This document shows positions 27,249 to 35,647 of a stretch of 64,000 bases of DNA, piece after piece. Both the position numbers and the translations under genes were made by a program. The stretch's first letter is position 1. Each line of letters begins with the position of its first letter. This DNA comes from Pseudomonas anguilliseptica (lineage in GTDB: Bacteria > Pseudomonadota > Gammaproteobacteria > Pseudomonadales > Pseudomonadaceae), in contig NZ_FNSC01000001.1 of assembly GCF_900105355.1 (NCBI RefSeq), positions 558,001-622,000 on the forward strand. The letters run 5' to 3'. Below the pieces are notes generated by a model that had not been told where the DNA came from, made no database searches, and saw nothing but the letters and a program-made list of their open reading frames with translations.

Positions 27249-27995
27249 ATGACGGATAAGCCAGACTCAAAAAACCCAGATGCAAAATCTTTACTATCGA
27301 CTGGAGTAATTGAAAAGGCCTGGGAATGGCGATGGGGCATAAAACTCGCATATGCGGTAGTTTTCCTCGATATTATCCTATTGCTCAACGGACATAGAGG
27401 CATACTGCATTTCTCATTCACAATGGACAAAGTCTGGGAAAATTTCGGCCTTCTGCTAACTTCAATTTGCGCATTTTGCCTTATTGTATCATTCGTTATC
27501 CCTGCACTGGCTATAGCTCTACGGCAAATAATCCTGCTTATACCCTTCGACTTCTTCTCTACAAGAAACGGTTCCGATCAGCAGCCCCATGGATGCGTCT
27601 TGCTTGGCGATTTACGCGAGCATGCATTAAGAAATAACAGCGACTTCTTATGGAAATTTTACGAACAATGTAAATCTGATTTTGAAAAAACACAGGAACT
27701 ACGCGAGCAATTTGGCGCACTTGTCTTTGGCATTACTTTTCTCTGCCTAATTGATTGGTGGTCCAGCAGTAAATTTGGAGCGGACTCTTTGACTAGCATA
27801 ATGCTGTCCTATATCGGCCCCCAAGGAGGTATCATTACGCTGATGATAGTTGCCTTACTTTTACAGTGGGCATGGTTTTCTGAGTGGAAAACTCGCTGGG
27901 TCTTCTACGCGCCACTTTACGATGCACAACTTGCAAAACTGCAGGAACAAAGAAAGGCTCGCGAAGAAATCTCACGAAACAGGGCCCACCCATAG
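27249..27995 (+). CDS. Multi-pass membrane protein of unknown function
   Basis: 248 aa, AT-rich codons; GGAG precedes the ATG. Hydrophobic segments at about 30-50 (LAYAVVFLDIILLLNG), 65-98 (NFGLLLTSICAFCLIVSFVI and the following LALAI-like run), 155-168 and 185-210 (GGIITLMIVALLLQWAWF) suggest four membrane spans. A hydrophilic segment (HALRNNSDFLWKFYEQCK, about 125-150) and a charged C-terminal tail (LQEQRKAREEISRN) lie on one side. No family recognised. It starts the cargo of the integrase island and ends 45 bases before the trypsin-like lipoprotein gene on the same strand; the two may form an operon. Confidence 0.7.
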   Translation: MTDKPDSKNPDAKSLLSTGVIEKAWEWRWGIKLAYAVVFLDIILLLNGHRGILHFSFTMDKVWENFGLLLTSICAFCLIVSFVIPALAIALRQIILLIPFDFFSTRNGSDQQPHGCVLLGDLREHALRNNSDFLWKFYEQCKSDFEKTQELREQFGALVFGITFLCLIDWWSSSKFGADSLTSIMLSYIGPQGGIITLMIVALLLQWAWFSEWKTRWVFYAPLYDAQLAKLQEQRKAREEISRNRAHP

Positions 27996-28513
27996 AAATC
28001 CCCAACGTACTTCTCGAATCCTACTCTGAAGTGATACTCAATGAACCCAAGTAAAAACATCACCCTAGTAGCACTTGCATCGGCCATGCTCTCTGCCTGC
28101 TCCACCCAAGCCCCCTCTTCTATCTATACCCACCCCAGTTTTGAGGCAGGAAATCGGCAATTGGCGATCGAAGTAATTTCAAAAGGCGAGACTTCGAGCG
28201 GATCAGCCGCATGGATTGGGCACGAGATTGTTCTTACCGCAGCACATCTGTTTCTCGGAGCCTCGGAAGGTTCAACTATACGTGTCGGCAACGGCCTGAC
28301 CTGGGGAAGTGCAGAAATTATTGCAATAGATGATCCTGCATATCGAGATCTTGCAATTTTAAAGATTGACCAAGATAGTCTCGCTAGTCTTGCCTCTCCG
28401 GCCAACCCCGTAAAGCTATGTGAAACGCCTATTCGATCAGGCCAAGAGGTTCTAGTTGCATCTGGCCTAACCAAAACAGTGTCATCAACCTACGCCTCTC
28501 CAGAAATGACTAG

Positions 28514-29705
28514 GGAAACTCTGAATAAGACTTCCTGATTTTGGCAAAATGCCCGGACGCCACCCGCCGAGTTTTCCGATGAAGCAAATGACCTTCGCCG
28601 ATGCCGAGTACGCCGGCAAACGCAAGCAGACCCGCAAAGAGTTGTTCCTGATCGAGATGGATCGGGTGGTGCCGTGGAAGGGTTTGATCGCACTGATCGA
28701 ACCGTATTACCCCAAGGGTGAAGGCGGTCGGCCGGCCTATCCGCTGATGGCGATGCTACGTGTGCACCTGATGCAGAACTGGTTCGGCTACAGCGACCCG
28801 GCGATGGAAGAAGCGCTGTACGAGACCACCATCCTGCGGCAGTTCGCCGGGCTGAGTCTGGAACGTATCCCCGACGAAACCACCATCCTCAACTTCCGTC
28901 GTCTGCTGGAGAAACATGAGTTGGCTGCCGGCATCCTGGCCGTCATCAATGGCTATCTTGGCGACCGTGGCCTGTCGTTGCGCCAAGGCACCATCGTCGA
29001 TGCCACGCTGATCAATGCGCCGAGTTCGACCAAGAACAAGGACGGCAAACGCGACCCAGAGATGCACCAGGCCAAGAAGGGCAACCAATACTACTTCGGC
29101 ATGAAGGCGCACATTGGCGTGGATGACGAGTCGGGGCTGGTACACAGCGTGGTAGGCACGGCGGCCAACGTGGCGGATGTCACTCAGGTCGACAAGTTGC
29201 TGCACGGCGAGGAAAACGTGGTGTGCGCCGATGCGGGTTATACCGGCGTCGAAAAGCGCCCCGAACATGATGGGCGCGAGGTGATCTGGCAGGTTGCTGC
29301 CCGCCGCAGCACCTATAAGAAGCTGGGTAAGAGCAGCCCGCTGTACAAAGCCAAACGCAAGATCGAGAAGGCCAAGGCCCAGGTGCGCGCCAAGGTTGAG
29401 CACCCGTTCCGGGTGCTCAAGCGTCAGTTCAGTTATGTAAAGACACGCTTCCGTGGCTTGGCCAAGAACACGGCGCAACTGATGACGCTGTTCGCGCTGT
29501 CGAACCTGTGGATGGCACGCCGACATTTACTGACCAATGCAGGAGAGGTGCGCCTGTAATGCGGGAAATGGCTGCCGCGAGCTACTCGCGGCGGCTAAAA
29601 ACACAGAAATGAATGGGTAATCTGATCGTTTTTGATCGATTTGCCGCTTTCAAAATCGGCGGGGGCTGAAGTCAGCCAGAAATACATGGCTACTTCAGAC
29701 CACCC
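28514..29705 (+). mobile_element. IS5-family insertion sequence, copy D (1,192 bp)
   Basis: CTAG at 28510-28513 and 29706-29709 is the target duplication. Ends are GGAAACTCTGAATAAG on the left and, reverse complemented, GGGTGGTCTGAAGTAG on the right. It interrupts the trypsin-like gene. The right duplication contains the TA used by the IS630 element, whose first base supplies the final G. Confidence 0.92.
28579..29559 (+). CDS. IS5-family transposase (copy D)
   Basis: 326 aa from MKQMTFADAEYAGK; the ten codons before it lie outside family similarity. Close to the copy C protein, with changes such as ENVVCADAGYTGVE for ENMVGADAGYTGVE, PYYPKGEGG for PHYPKGEGG and KSSPLYKAK for KRSALYKAK. Catalytic residues are retained. 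Confidence 0.93.
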   Translation: MKQMTFADAEYAGKRKQTRKELFLIEMDRVVPWKGLIALIEPYYPKGEGGRPAYPLMAMLRVHLMQNWFGYSDPAMEEALYETTILRQFAGLSLERIPDETTILNFRRLLEKHELAAGILAVINGYLGDRGLSLRQGTIVDATLINAPSSTKNKDGKRDPEMHQAKKGNQYYFGMKAHIGVDDESGLVHSVVGTAANVADVTQVDKLLHGEENVVCADAGYTGVEKRPEHDGREVIWQVAARRSTYKKLGKSSPLYKAKRKIEKAKAQVRAKVEHPFRVLKRQFSYVKTRFRGLAKNTAQLMTLFALSNLWMARRHLLTNAGEVRL

Positions 29706-29708
29706 CTA

Positions 29709-30892
29709 GTGAACTGTCTGTAAAATTCGTTAATCCAATGCCGAGCCAGTATACTGCGCGCTCTATCGTCATGAATTGAGCTCCCATATGGCCCGGCCAG
29801 CAGCCCCATTCTTCTTGAGTCCCAGTGATGCCGACATGCTGCAAGGCTGGTTACGCATGGGATCGCTGCCTCAGAGCATCGGCCAGCGGGCCAGAATTCT
29901 GTTGCTGCTGGCCAACGGTCTCACGCCCAAGGAGATCAGCGAGCAGCTGCAAGTCTCTGCGCCAGTGGTCTTCAAATGGCGTAAACGCTACCAGGAGACC
30001 GGTCTGGAGGGGCTGAGTGACCTGCGGCGCAGTGGAGCGCCTCGCAAGCTCAACGAAGCGAAGATCAAGGAAATCCTGACGCTGACGACCCAGCGAGTCC
30101 CGCGCGAAGCTACCCACTGGAGCCTACGGTTGATGGCCAAGTACGCTGGGGTCAGCATCTGGCAGGTCGCACAGGTGTGGGCTGCTGCCGACCTCAAGCC
30201 GCACCGGTTGAAAACCTTCAAGATCAGTAACGACCCGCACTTTGCAGACAAAGTGGTCGATGTCGTCGGGCTCTATTTGAATCCGCCCGACAACGCCCTG
30301 GTGCTATCTGTTGACGAAAAAACACAGATCCAGGCGCTGGACCGCACACAGCCCATGCTGCCGCTCAAGCCCGGGCAGATTGAGCGGCGGACGCATGACT
30401 ATAAGCGCCACGGTACGGCCAGTCTGTACGCAGCCTTTGACATCCTGACGGGTAAGGTCATCGGCCGTATCACCCAGCGGCACAGGGCCAAGGAGTTTTT
30501 GGAGTTCCTTCGACAGATCGACCGCAGCACCCCCGCCGAGCTGGACCTGCATGTAATTCTGGACAACAGCTCGACTCACAAGATCGCTGCCGTCAGGGAA
30601 TGGCTGGAGAAGCATCCCCGTTTCAAGCTGCACTTCACACCGACCAGCGCCTCGTGGCTGAACGCCGTGGAGGGCTGGTTTGCGCAACTGGAAAGACGGG
30701 CGCTTTATCGTGATGCCTTCAGCAGCGTGGCTGACCTGAGAGCGGCGATACGTCGCTTCATTGAGGCTCATAACGAACATTCGGCTAAGCCGTTCCGCTG
30801 GAGCAAAACGGCTGAGTCGATTATCAGCTCCGTGCATCGAGCAAAGCTGGCTGTAATTCGGAATGAGTTATTGGATTAACCAGACAGGCCAC
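29709..30892 (+). mobile_element. IS630-family insertion sequence (1,184 bp)
   Basis: Flanked by TA at 29707-29708 and 30893-30894. Terminal repeats read GTGAACTGTCTG on the left and, reverse complemented, GTGGCCTGTCTG on the right; TTAATCCAAT follows at slightly different spacing. It sits directly against IS5 copy D, in the TA of the CTAG duplication. Confidence 0.9.
29788..30879 (+). CDS. IS630-family transposase
   Basis: 363 aa from MARPAAPFFLSPSDAD. The N-terminal helix-turn-helix (GLTPKEISEQLQVSAPVVFKWRKRY split over about 45-70) binds the ends. The DDE domain has ALVLSVDEKTQIQALDR, LHVILDNSSTHK and TSASWLNAVEGWFAQLE. Full length. The upstream TTG at 29776 is possible but ATG 29788 is better supported. 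Confidence 0.93.
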   Translation: MARPAAPFFLSPSDADMLQGWLRMGSLPQSIGQRARILLLLANGLTPKEISEQLQVSAPVVFKWRKRYQETGLEGLSDLRRSGAPRKLNEAKIKEILTLTTQRVPREATHWSLRLMAKYAGVSIWQVAQVWAAADLKPHRLKTFKISNDPHFADKVVDVVGLYLNPPDNALVLSVDEKTQIQALDRTQPMLPLKPGQIERRTHDYKRHGTASLYAAFDILTGKVIGRITQRHRAKEFLEFLRQIDRSTPAELDLHVILDNSSTHKIAAVREWLEKHPRFKLHFTPTSASWLNAVEGWFAQLERRALYRDAFSSVADLRAAIRRFIEAHNEHSAKPFRWSKTAESIISSVHRAKLAVIRNELLD

Positions 30893-31153
30893 TAGGCATA
30901 GCAATGGAGACTCGTGGGCGGAGCATTTAACAGGCTATTATGCTCCCGGCACGAGTGGCGCTGCGATTTATGACGCTGAAAGTGGCTGCCTAGGTGGGGT
31001 AGTTAGCAAGCGTCGAAAAACTATCTCAAATAGCGATCTTCAAATTTACTCGACTGAGCTCGTCGCGCTACCGCAAATACTCGATTTCCTAGATAGCCAC
31101 ATGCAGAAGCCTCATTAATATCATCCATACACGATAAGGAAATCAGGGGCGAT

Positions 31154-31341
31154 TCAGCCGGCCGGAATATCTATCTGCAGGTCATCGAGGTCTATCATTT
31201 CCCCCGCACGGGCAACCACGGCCATAGCTTCAGCGATATAGGCGGCGTCTCCCGCTTACAAGGCGTCCGCGATGAACACAGCGATCGCCCCACGACCCTC
31301 TAGGACTGGCGCGGGATCGTAGTCGTGAATTGGATCGGCAT
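31154..31341 (-). pseudogene. Relic of an antitoxin (addiction-module antidote) gene
   Basis: Reading out of the IS66 boundary on the minus strand gives NADPIHDYDPAPVLEGRGAI, then AVFIADAL, a TAA stop, and AGDAAYIAEAMAVVARAGEM before ending DLQIDIPAG-stop. Both blocks match the N-terminal half of HigA/PF21716-type antidote proteins (YDPAxxLExxxAIAxF...DAAYIAxALGVVARAxGM). The internal stop probably replaces a Lys codon. The helix-turn-helix part after GEM is absent and replaced by unrelated sequence. No toxin gene is visible. Confidence 0.5.
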
Positions 31342-31393
31342 TTCAGCGTAAGCGCTCCATAGACCCCACCTCCCTCTGGAGAGGTTTTGCGTT

Positions 31394-32950
31394 TTACAGT
31401 GGCGTCGTTGGTTGGCAGTTCCAAGGCAGCAGCGCTTCGTAGGCTTCAACGCTGTTGGCCAGCGGCAGGCGTTCGAGGACATGGCGCAACCAGGCGTAGG
31501 GCTCCTGGCCATTGGTCTTGGCGGTTTCCACCAGGCTGTAGAGTTGGGCGCTGGCGGTCGCGCCTTTCGGCGTGTCGCTGAACAGCCAGTTCTTGCGACC
31601 TATGACGAAGGGCCGGATCGCGCGCTCGGCAGCGTTGTTATCGATCGGCAGGTGGCCAGCCTCGATGTAGCGTTCGAGTCGGCTCCAGTTGCTCGCCAGG
31701 TAGTTCACTGCTTTGCCCAGGGCATTCTGCGCCGTGACCTGCGGCTGGGTTTTCTCCAGCCAGGTCTTGAGCTGATCGAGGAGCGGTAGGCTGTGCTGCT
31801 GGCGGCCCCGGTAGCGCTGTTCATCGCTGGCATCCTTAAGTTCGCGCTCGATGCCGTAGAGCTTGTTGATCATCCCCAACGCGATGTCGGCACGCCCGGT
31901 TTTGCCCTTCGGTTGCACCTTTTGCGCTTCGACGAACTTGCGCCGCGCATGCGCCCAGCAGGCCAGGCGTTCAACACCTTGTTGTGCGGCCACGGCGTTG
32001 TAGCCGGCGTAATCGTCGGTCATCAGGTAGCCGCGATAACCGTCGAGCAGGCGCAGCGGCACCTCCTGCGCGCGGCTGGTTGTGTAGTCGAAGAGGATCA
32101 CCGGTTTGCCAGGCGGGCCACCGGTCTGCACCCACATCCAGGAGTGGCTGCTCGGATCGCGCCCAGGCTCCTTGAGCACCTGCACGCGGGTTTCATCGCA
32201 GTGGATCACCGGACTGTCCAGCAGCCTGTCGCGCATCAGGTTGAGCAACGGTTGTAGCAGTTCGCCGCACTGGATCACCCAGCGCGCCAGGGTCTGCCGG
32301 GGGATGTCGATGCCATGGCGACTGAGCATCTTTTCGAAGCGATACAGTGGGATGCCGTCGGCGTATTTGCTGGTCAGCAGCATCGCCAGCACGCTCGGGC
32401 TGGCCAGCCTTTTCTCGATCAGTTGGGCCGGTTTGTCAGCGGTGACCGGCGCGCTTTCGCAGGCCTTGCAGGCATAGGTCTTGCGAATGTGGCGGATCAC
32501 CTGAACCTGCATCGGGATGATTTCCAGCTGCTCGCTGGTTTCTTCGCCGATGGCCTGCTTGCGGCAACCGCATTCGCAGGTCAGTTCGTGTTCGGGCAGT
32601 TCGTGGATGACCTCGACACGCGGTAGTTCGGCCGGTAACGGCTTGCGCTTGCCGCGGCGCTTGGTCGGCGCAACGACTTCTTCCTCGACCTCAGCGGCCG
32701 GAGCTTCAGCCGCCGCTTCGGCCAGGCTTTCCGCTTCGTTGAACATCTCTAGCTGCGGTGAATCCGGGTCGCTGCTCTGCTCGGATTTACGGCCGAACAG
32801 GCGCTGGATCAACAGCGCGTTTTGTTCGCGCAGGCGCTCGATCTGCCCATCCTTGTCCTTGGCCAATTCCTGCGCCGACGACAACACCTCAGCGAGCAAT
32901 TGCTTGAGCGCGGCGGGGTCATCAGGAAGGGTTTCGGGCACAGAAATCAT
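31394..32950 (-). CDS. tnpC: IS66-family transposase TnpC (copy 2)
   Basis: 518 aa, with the same protein sequence as copy 1. The catalytic motifs [21 protein letters not shown] and [11 protein letters not shown] are intact. The two noticed nucleotide differences (a GAG/GAA codon and a CTG/TTG codon) are silent. Confidence 0.94.
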   Translation of the reverse strand: MISVPETLPDDPAALKQLLAEVLSSAQELAKDKDGQIERLREQNALLIQRLFGRKSEQSSDPDSPQLEMFNEAESLAEAAAEAPAAEVEEEVVAPTKRRGKRKPLPAELPRVEVIHELPEHELTCECGCRKQAIGEETSEQLEIIPMQVQVIRHIRKTYACKACESAPVTADKPAQLIEKRLASPSVLAMLLTSKYADGIPLYRFEKMLSRHGIDIPRQTLARWVIQCGELLQPLLNLMRDRLLDSPVIHCDETRVQVLKEPGRDPSSHSWMWVQTGGPPGKPVILFDYTTSRAQEVPLRLLDGYRGYLMTDDYAGYNAVAAQQGVERLACWAHARRKFVEAQKVQPKGKTGRADIALGMINKLYGIERELKDASDEQRYRGRQQHSLPLLDQLKTWLEKTQPQVTAQNALGKAVNYLASNWSRLERYIEAGHLPIDNNAAERAIRPFVIGRKNWLFSDTPKGATASAQLYSLVETAKTNGQEPYAWLRHVLERLPLANSVEAYEALLPWNCQPTTPL

Positions 32951-32968
32951 GCCGTGGATTATACCGGC

Positions 32969-33328
32969 TCAGGTGACGAACCTAGGGGTCAAAACCTGGT
33001 GCGGCCGGTTGCGCCACAGGTCGATACCGTCCAACAACCAGTTCAACTCCTGGGCCGTCAGCACGATCGCATCTTCGCCAGGTTCCGGATGCGACTTGAA
33101 GCGTTCAGCCTCCAATCGCTTGAGCCACAGGCAAAAGCCGTTGCGCTCCCAATACAAAATCTTCACCCGGCTGCGCGCGCGGTTGAGGAAGACGAACAGC
33201 ACCGGGTCGAACACCGCCACCTTGATATCCAGCTCGACCAGGGCGGCCAGGCCATCGATGGATTTTCGGAAATCCACCGGCTTGGGGTATAGATAGACTT
33301 TTTCGACTTTGGCGTCGGGGCGCATCAT
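32969..33328 (-). CDS. tnpB: IS66-family accessory protein TnpB (copy 2)
   Basis: 119 aa from MMRPDAKVEK, with the same protein sequence as copy 1 (DFRKSIDGLAALVE; RSRVKILYWERNGF). It lies 18 bases upstream of tnpC on the same strand. Confidence 0.92.
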   Translation of the reverse strand: MMRPDAKVEKVYLYPKPVDFRKSIDGLAALVELDIKVAVFDPVLFVFLNRARSRVKILYWERNGFCLWLKRLEAERFKSHPEPGEDAIVLTAQELNWLLDGIDLWRNRPHQVLTPRFVT

Positions 33329-33451
33329 GACGGCTGGCTCCAGAAAGAAATTGGAGCTCAGCATTGGCTGGCCTGCGGATCATTTGTAGATGAGGTTTAT
33401 GGAGCGCTTACACTCACTAAACCATCAATACAAGAAGGCAAAGGAACGCCC

Positions 33452-33769
33452 ATGAAGAAAGTCATCCTGCTGCTCAGCGCCTTGGCACTGTTCCAGCACT
33501 GGGACACTGTGCAGCGCTGGTTCCAACCACCATTGGCCGACCGCCCAGGCGAAGTGGTGTTATATGCCACGCAATGGTGCGGCTACTGCGCGAAAACCCG
33601 CGAGCAACTGGCGCAGGACCAGATTGCCTACCGGGAAATCGATATCGAGAAAGACCCTGCCGGTCAGGCGACCTTCAAAGCCCTGGGTGGGCGCGGCGTA
33701 CCCTTGCTGGATATCAAAGGCACGCTGATTCATGGCTATGACCCACAAGCGATGCGCGCAGCCTACTGA
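33452..33769 (+). CDS. Glutaredoxin/thioredoxin-like protein with N-terminal membrane anchor
   Basis: 105 aa. Residues 1-16 are a hydrophobic segment (KKVILLLSALALF) that may be an uncleaved anchor or signal. The glutaredoxin fold follows: VVLYATQWCGYCAKTREQL carries the WCGYC redox site, then YREIDIEKD and the cis-Pro loop GRGVPLLDIKG. It probably acts as a dithiol oxidoreductase facing the periplasm. The IS66 end is 40 bases upstream of the start codon, so the native promoter is probably lost or shortened. AAAGGAA precedes the ATG. Confidence 0.85.
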   Translation: MKKVILLLSALALFQHWDTVQRWFQPPLADRPGEVVLYATQWCGYCAKTREQLAQDQIAYREIDIEKDPAGQATFKALGGRGVPLLDIKGTLIHGYDPQAMRAAY

Positions 33770-33802
33770 AAAGTCGGCGCACAACAGAGCGTCAACAGAC
33801 GC

Positions 33803-34738
33803 TTACAACGCCTGGATGGCAAAACCCAGGCGTGGGAAATGCACATGCACGGTGCCAGCGCGCGGGTCCTCGCGGCGCAGGATCAACTCTTCAACACCGG
33901 CGAACACAAGCTCGCCCTCCACCGAGTCGACACCGTAATCGGTGGCGGCAATCTGCACCCGCTGACCGACCGTAAAGCCGTTGGGCTCGGCGAACTGCTC
34001 GTCCGGCAAAGCAGCTGGCGTCGCGGCACGGGCGATGGCGATAGCGTCTTCTGCGCTCAGTGCACTGGACGCTCCGTGACCGAAGCCCAGCACGCGGCCG
34101 AGCCAGGCGCTGACATTTGGATAGGCGTCGACCAGCGGTGCGGTCACCGGGGTGCCTTTGAGGAACCACAAACAGTGGGCCAGGGAAAAATCAGCAATCG
34201 ACGGTTCACCGAACAGATAATCGCCCTCCTCGCGCGCCAGTTGCTGCTCCACCCGCGCCATCAGCGACGGCCAGTTGTGCTTGGCGACCTCCACCGGCAA
34301 ACGCGTGGCGCTGCCGCCACTGAACAACCCGGCACGGTCGGCGACAAAGGCCTTGACCGCCTCAGGCGGCAGCATGCCGAAACGCACGGCGACCGACTCT
34401 GGCTGAAACACCAGGCTCACCGCATGCTGAAAAATCTGCGAATCGACCCACTGGGCAAAGCTCGCCGCGACAAACTCCTGGCCCTCCGGGAACAGCGCAG
34501 GGGTCGCTTTCTCCGCGTCCAGGCGACGGGCAATCAGCGCGGTATCACAGTAGATATCGGCCCCCACCTGCAGCACCGGAGTCTTGCGGTAGCCACCAGT
34601 CAGCGCCATTAGATCGGGCTTGGGCATGATTCGCGGAATATCCACCGAGCGCCAGGACAGCTGCTTGAAGCCCAGCATCAGGCGCGCCTTCTCGGCAAAC
34701 GGTGAGGCATCGTAATGGTGCAGGATCAACTCGTGCAT
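33803..34738 (-). CDS. Glutathione S-transferase family protein
   Basis: 311 aa. The N-terminal thioredoxin-fold domain begins MHELILHHYDASPFAEKARL, with the conserved Ser/Pro around SPFAEK and the cis-Pro in YRKTPVLQ; YCDTALIARRL contacts glutathione. The helical C-domain has SIADFSLAHCLWFLKG. The last ~75 residues (GFTVGQRVQIAATDYGVDSV) form an extra domain beyond the usual ~230 aa GST. Substrate unknown. Confidence 0.9.
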   Translation of the reverse strand: MHELILHHYDASPFAEKARLMLGFKQLSWRSVDIPRIMPKPDLMALTGGYRKTPVLQVGADIYCDTALIARRLDAEKATPALFPEGQEFVAASFAQWVDSQIFQHAVSLVFQPESVAVRFGMLPPEAVKAFVADRAGLFSGGSATRLPVEVAKHNWPSLMARVEQQLAREEGDYLFGEPSIADFSLAHCLWFLKGTPVTAPLVDAYPNVSAWLGRVLGFGHGASSALSAEDAIAIARAATPAALPDEQFAEPNGFTVGQRVQIAATDYGVDSVEGELVFAGVEELILRREDPRAGTVHVHFPRLGFAIQAL

Positions 34739-34804
34739 AACAGGCTCCGCTGCAATCAGATAAAGGAACCAGCTTAACCCTGCACAGCGCTGCGGCCTAC
34801 CCGG

Positions 34805-35122
34805 CTAGGCTGATGATGCTTTATCAGCCGCAACGATAACCGCGGTCGCCACCAGAGCTTCCTTGGCCAACTTGCTCAAGGCCTTGACCGCACGCTCACG
34901 GCGCAACGCATCGCCTTTGCCGGCACAGGGTTCGATGTACACCAGCGCCTGCGCCGGACTGGAGTGGAAAAAACGCGCGCCTTTACCGCTCTGGTGCTTG
35001 GCAAAACGCTTGTGCGGATCGTCGCTAATGCCGCAGTACAACGCGCCATTGGCGGCCCGCACCAGGTAGACAAACCAGGGCTTGCCGGCAGGTATTTCAG
35101 GCACAGAAGAGGAGTCAGGCAT
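34805..35122 (-). CDS. GIY-YIG nuclease-family protein (YhbQ/UPF0213-like)
   Basis: 105 aa. The core is [20 protein letters not shown], in which VYL and LYCG occupy the GIY and YIG positions, then [13 protein letters not shown] and [19 protein letters not shown] with the catalytic Arg and Glu. Single-domain members of this family may cut DNA; their role is little known. Same strand as its neighbours. Confidence 0.88.
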   Translation of the reverse strand: MPDSSSVPEIPAGKPWFVYLVRAANGALYCGISDDPHKRFAKHQSGKGARFFHSSPAQALVYIEPCAGKGDALRRERAVKALSKLAKEALVATAVIVAADKASSA

Positions 35123-35159
35123 CAGTTAAATCGGCAGGCAATAAGCAAGGTCGCCGAGC

Positions 35160-35630
35160 TTAACGGCTCTTCTGGAAGGCAGCCAACCCTTTACCAGCCT
35201 GCTGGCGAATGGCGCTCTGCACAAACGGCGCCCAGCCCAGCAGGCGACCTTTGAGGCCCAGCGCCTGGCCGGCCCAGCGCCACAGGTCGAAGTGATCACG
35301 GTGCTCGCTGATCTTGCCATCGCGAAAGCGGAAGTTGGCCTCGATATGGTTGACCACCTGATTACCGGTCTGGCTAAAGGTATAGGTCGCCACCCAACGC
35401 GCCTTGCCAGAGTGATCATCCGCCGCCACGCCATCAAAGGTCAGGGAAAACCCCTGGGCCTTGGCGCAGAGCATGCGCCACATATCGTCGGCAGCCGCAC
35501 CACGTAGATCGGTAAATACCGGGTCGCTGAACTGCACATCCTCGCTGTAACAGCTAGCCATGGTCTCGGCATCCAACTGCTGGAAGGCCTGGTAGAAGCG
35601 GGTAATCAGCGCGGCGTTGGGATGGGTCAT
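35160..35630 (-). CDS. SnoaL/NTF2-like domain protein
   Basis: 156 aa. MTHPNAALITRFYQAFQQLD opens a SnoaL-like fold (YSEDVQFSDPVFTDLRG; FRFRDGKISEHRDHFDLWRW). Such proteins are often small-molecule isomerases or hydrolases, but the fold is too varied to assign a reaction. IS5 copy B is inserted 13 bases upstream of the ATG (after the TTAG duplication), leaving GGAG in place but removing the native promoter. Confidence 0.85.
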   Translation of the reverse strand: MTHPNAALITRFYQAFQQLDAETMASCYSEDVQFSDPVFTDLRGAAADDMWRMLCAKAQGFSLTFDGVAADDHSGKARWVATYTFSQTGNQVVNHIEANFRFRDGKISEHRDHFDLWRWAGQALGLKGRLLGWAPFVQSAIRQQAGKGLAAFQKSR

Positions 35631-35647
35631 GGGGCGAACTCCGTTAG

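Larger units (their letters stand above)
28041..31118 (+). pseudogene. Trypsin-like serine protease lipoprotein gene split by IS5 and IS630 elements
   Basis: Exon-like piece 1 (28041-28513) encodes a lipoprotein signal (ALASAMLSAC) and the protease N-domain: catalytic His in VLTAAHLFLG and Asp in YRDLAILKID. Piece 2 (30895-31118) encodes the rest, with the catalytic Ser in YAPGTSGAAIYD, then GCLGGVVSKRR, and ends LDSHMQKPH-stop. Removing both elements and one copy each of the CTAG and TA duplications leaves an open frame through the junction (PEMTRHSNGDSWAEHLTG). The intact protein would be about 230 aa, secreted and lipid-anchored. The Ser motif is TSGA rather than GDSGG, as in some HtrA/trypsin-like outliers. 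Substrate unknown. Confidence 0.88.
31348..33411 (-). mobile_element. IS66-family insertion sequence, copy 2 (2,064 bp)
   Basis: Inverted copy of the element at 8960-11023, same length and same GTAAGCGCTCCATA ends. Flanks ATTTCAGC and ACTCACTA are not a duplication. Two base differences from copy 1 were noticed inside tnpC, both silent. It lies between the antitoxin relic and the glutaredoxin-like gene, and forms the right edge of the accessory region. Confidence 0.93.

Noticed and set aside
8960..33411. Simple inversion between the two IS66 copies
   Set aside because: Swapping the flanks does not create matching 8-base duplications at either copy, so one clean inversion does not explain them.
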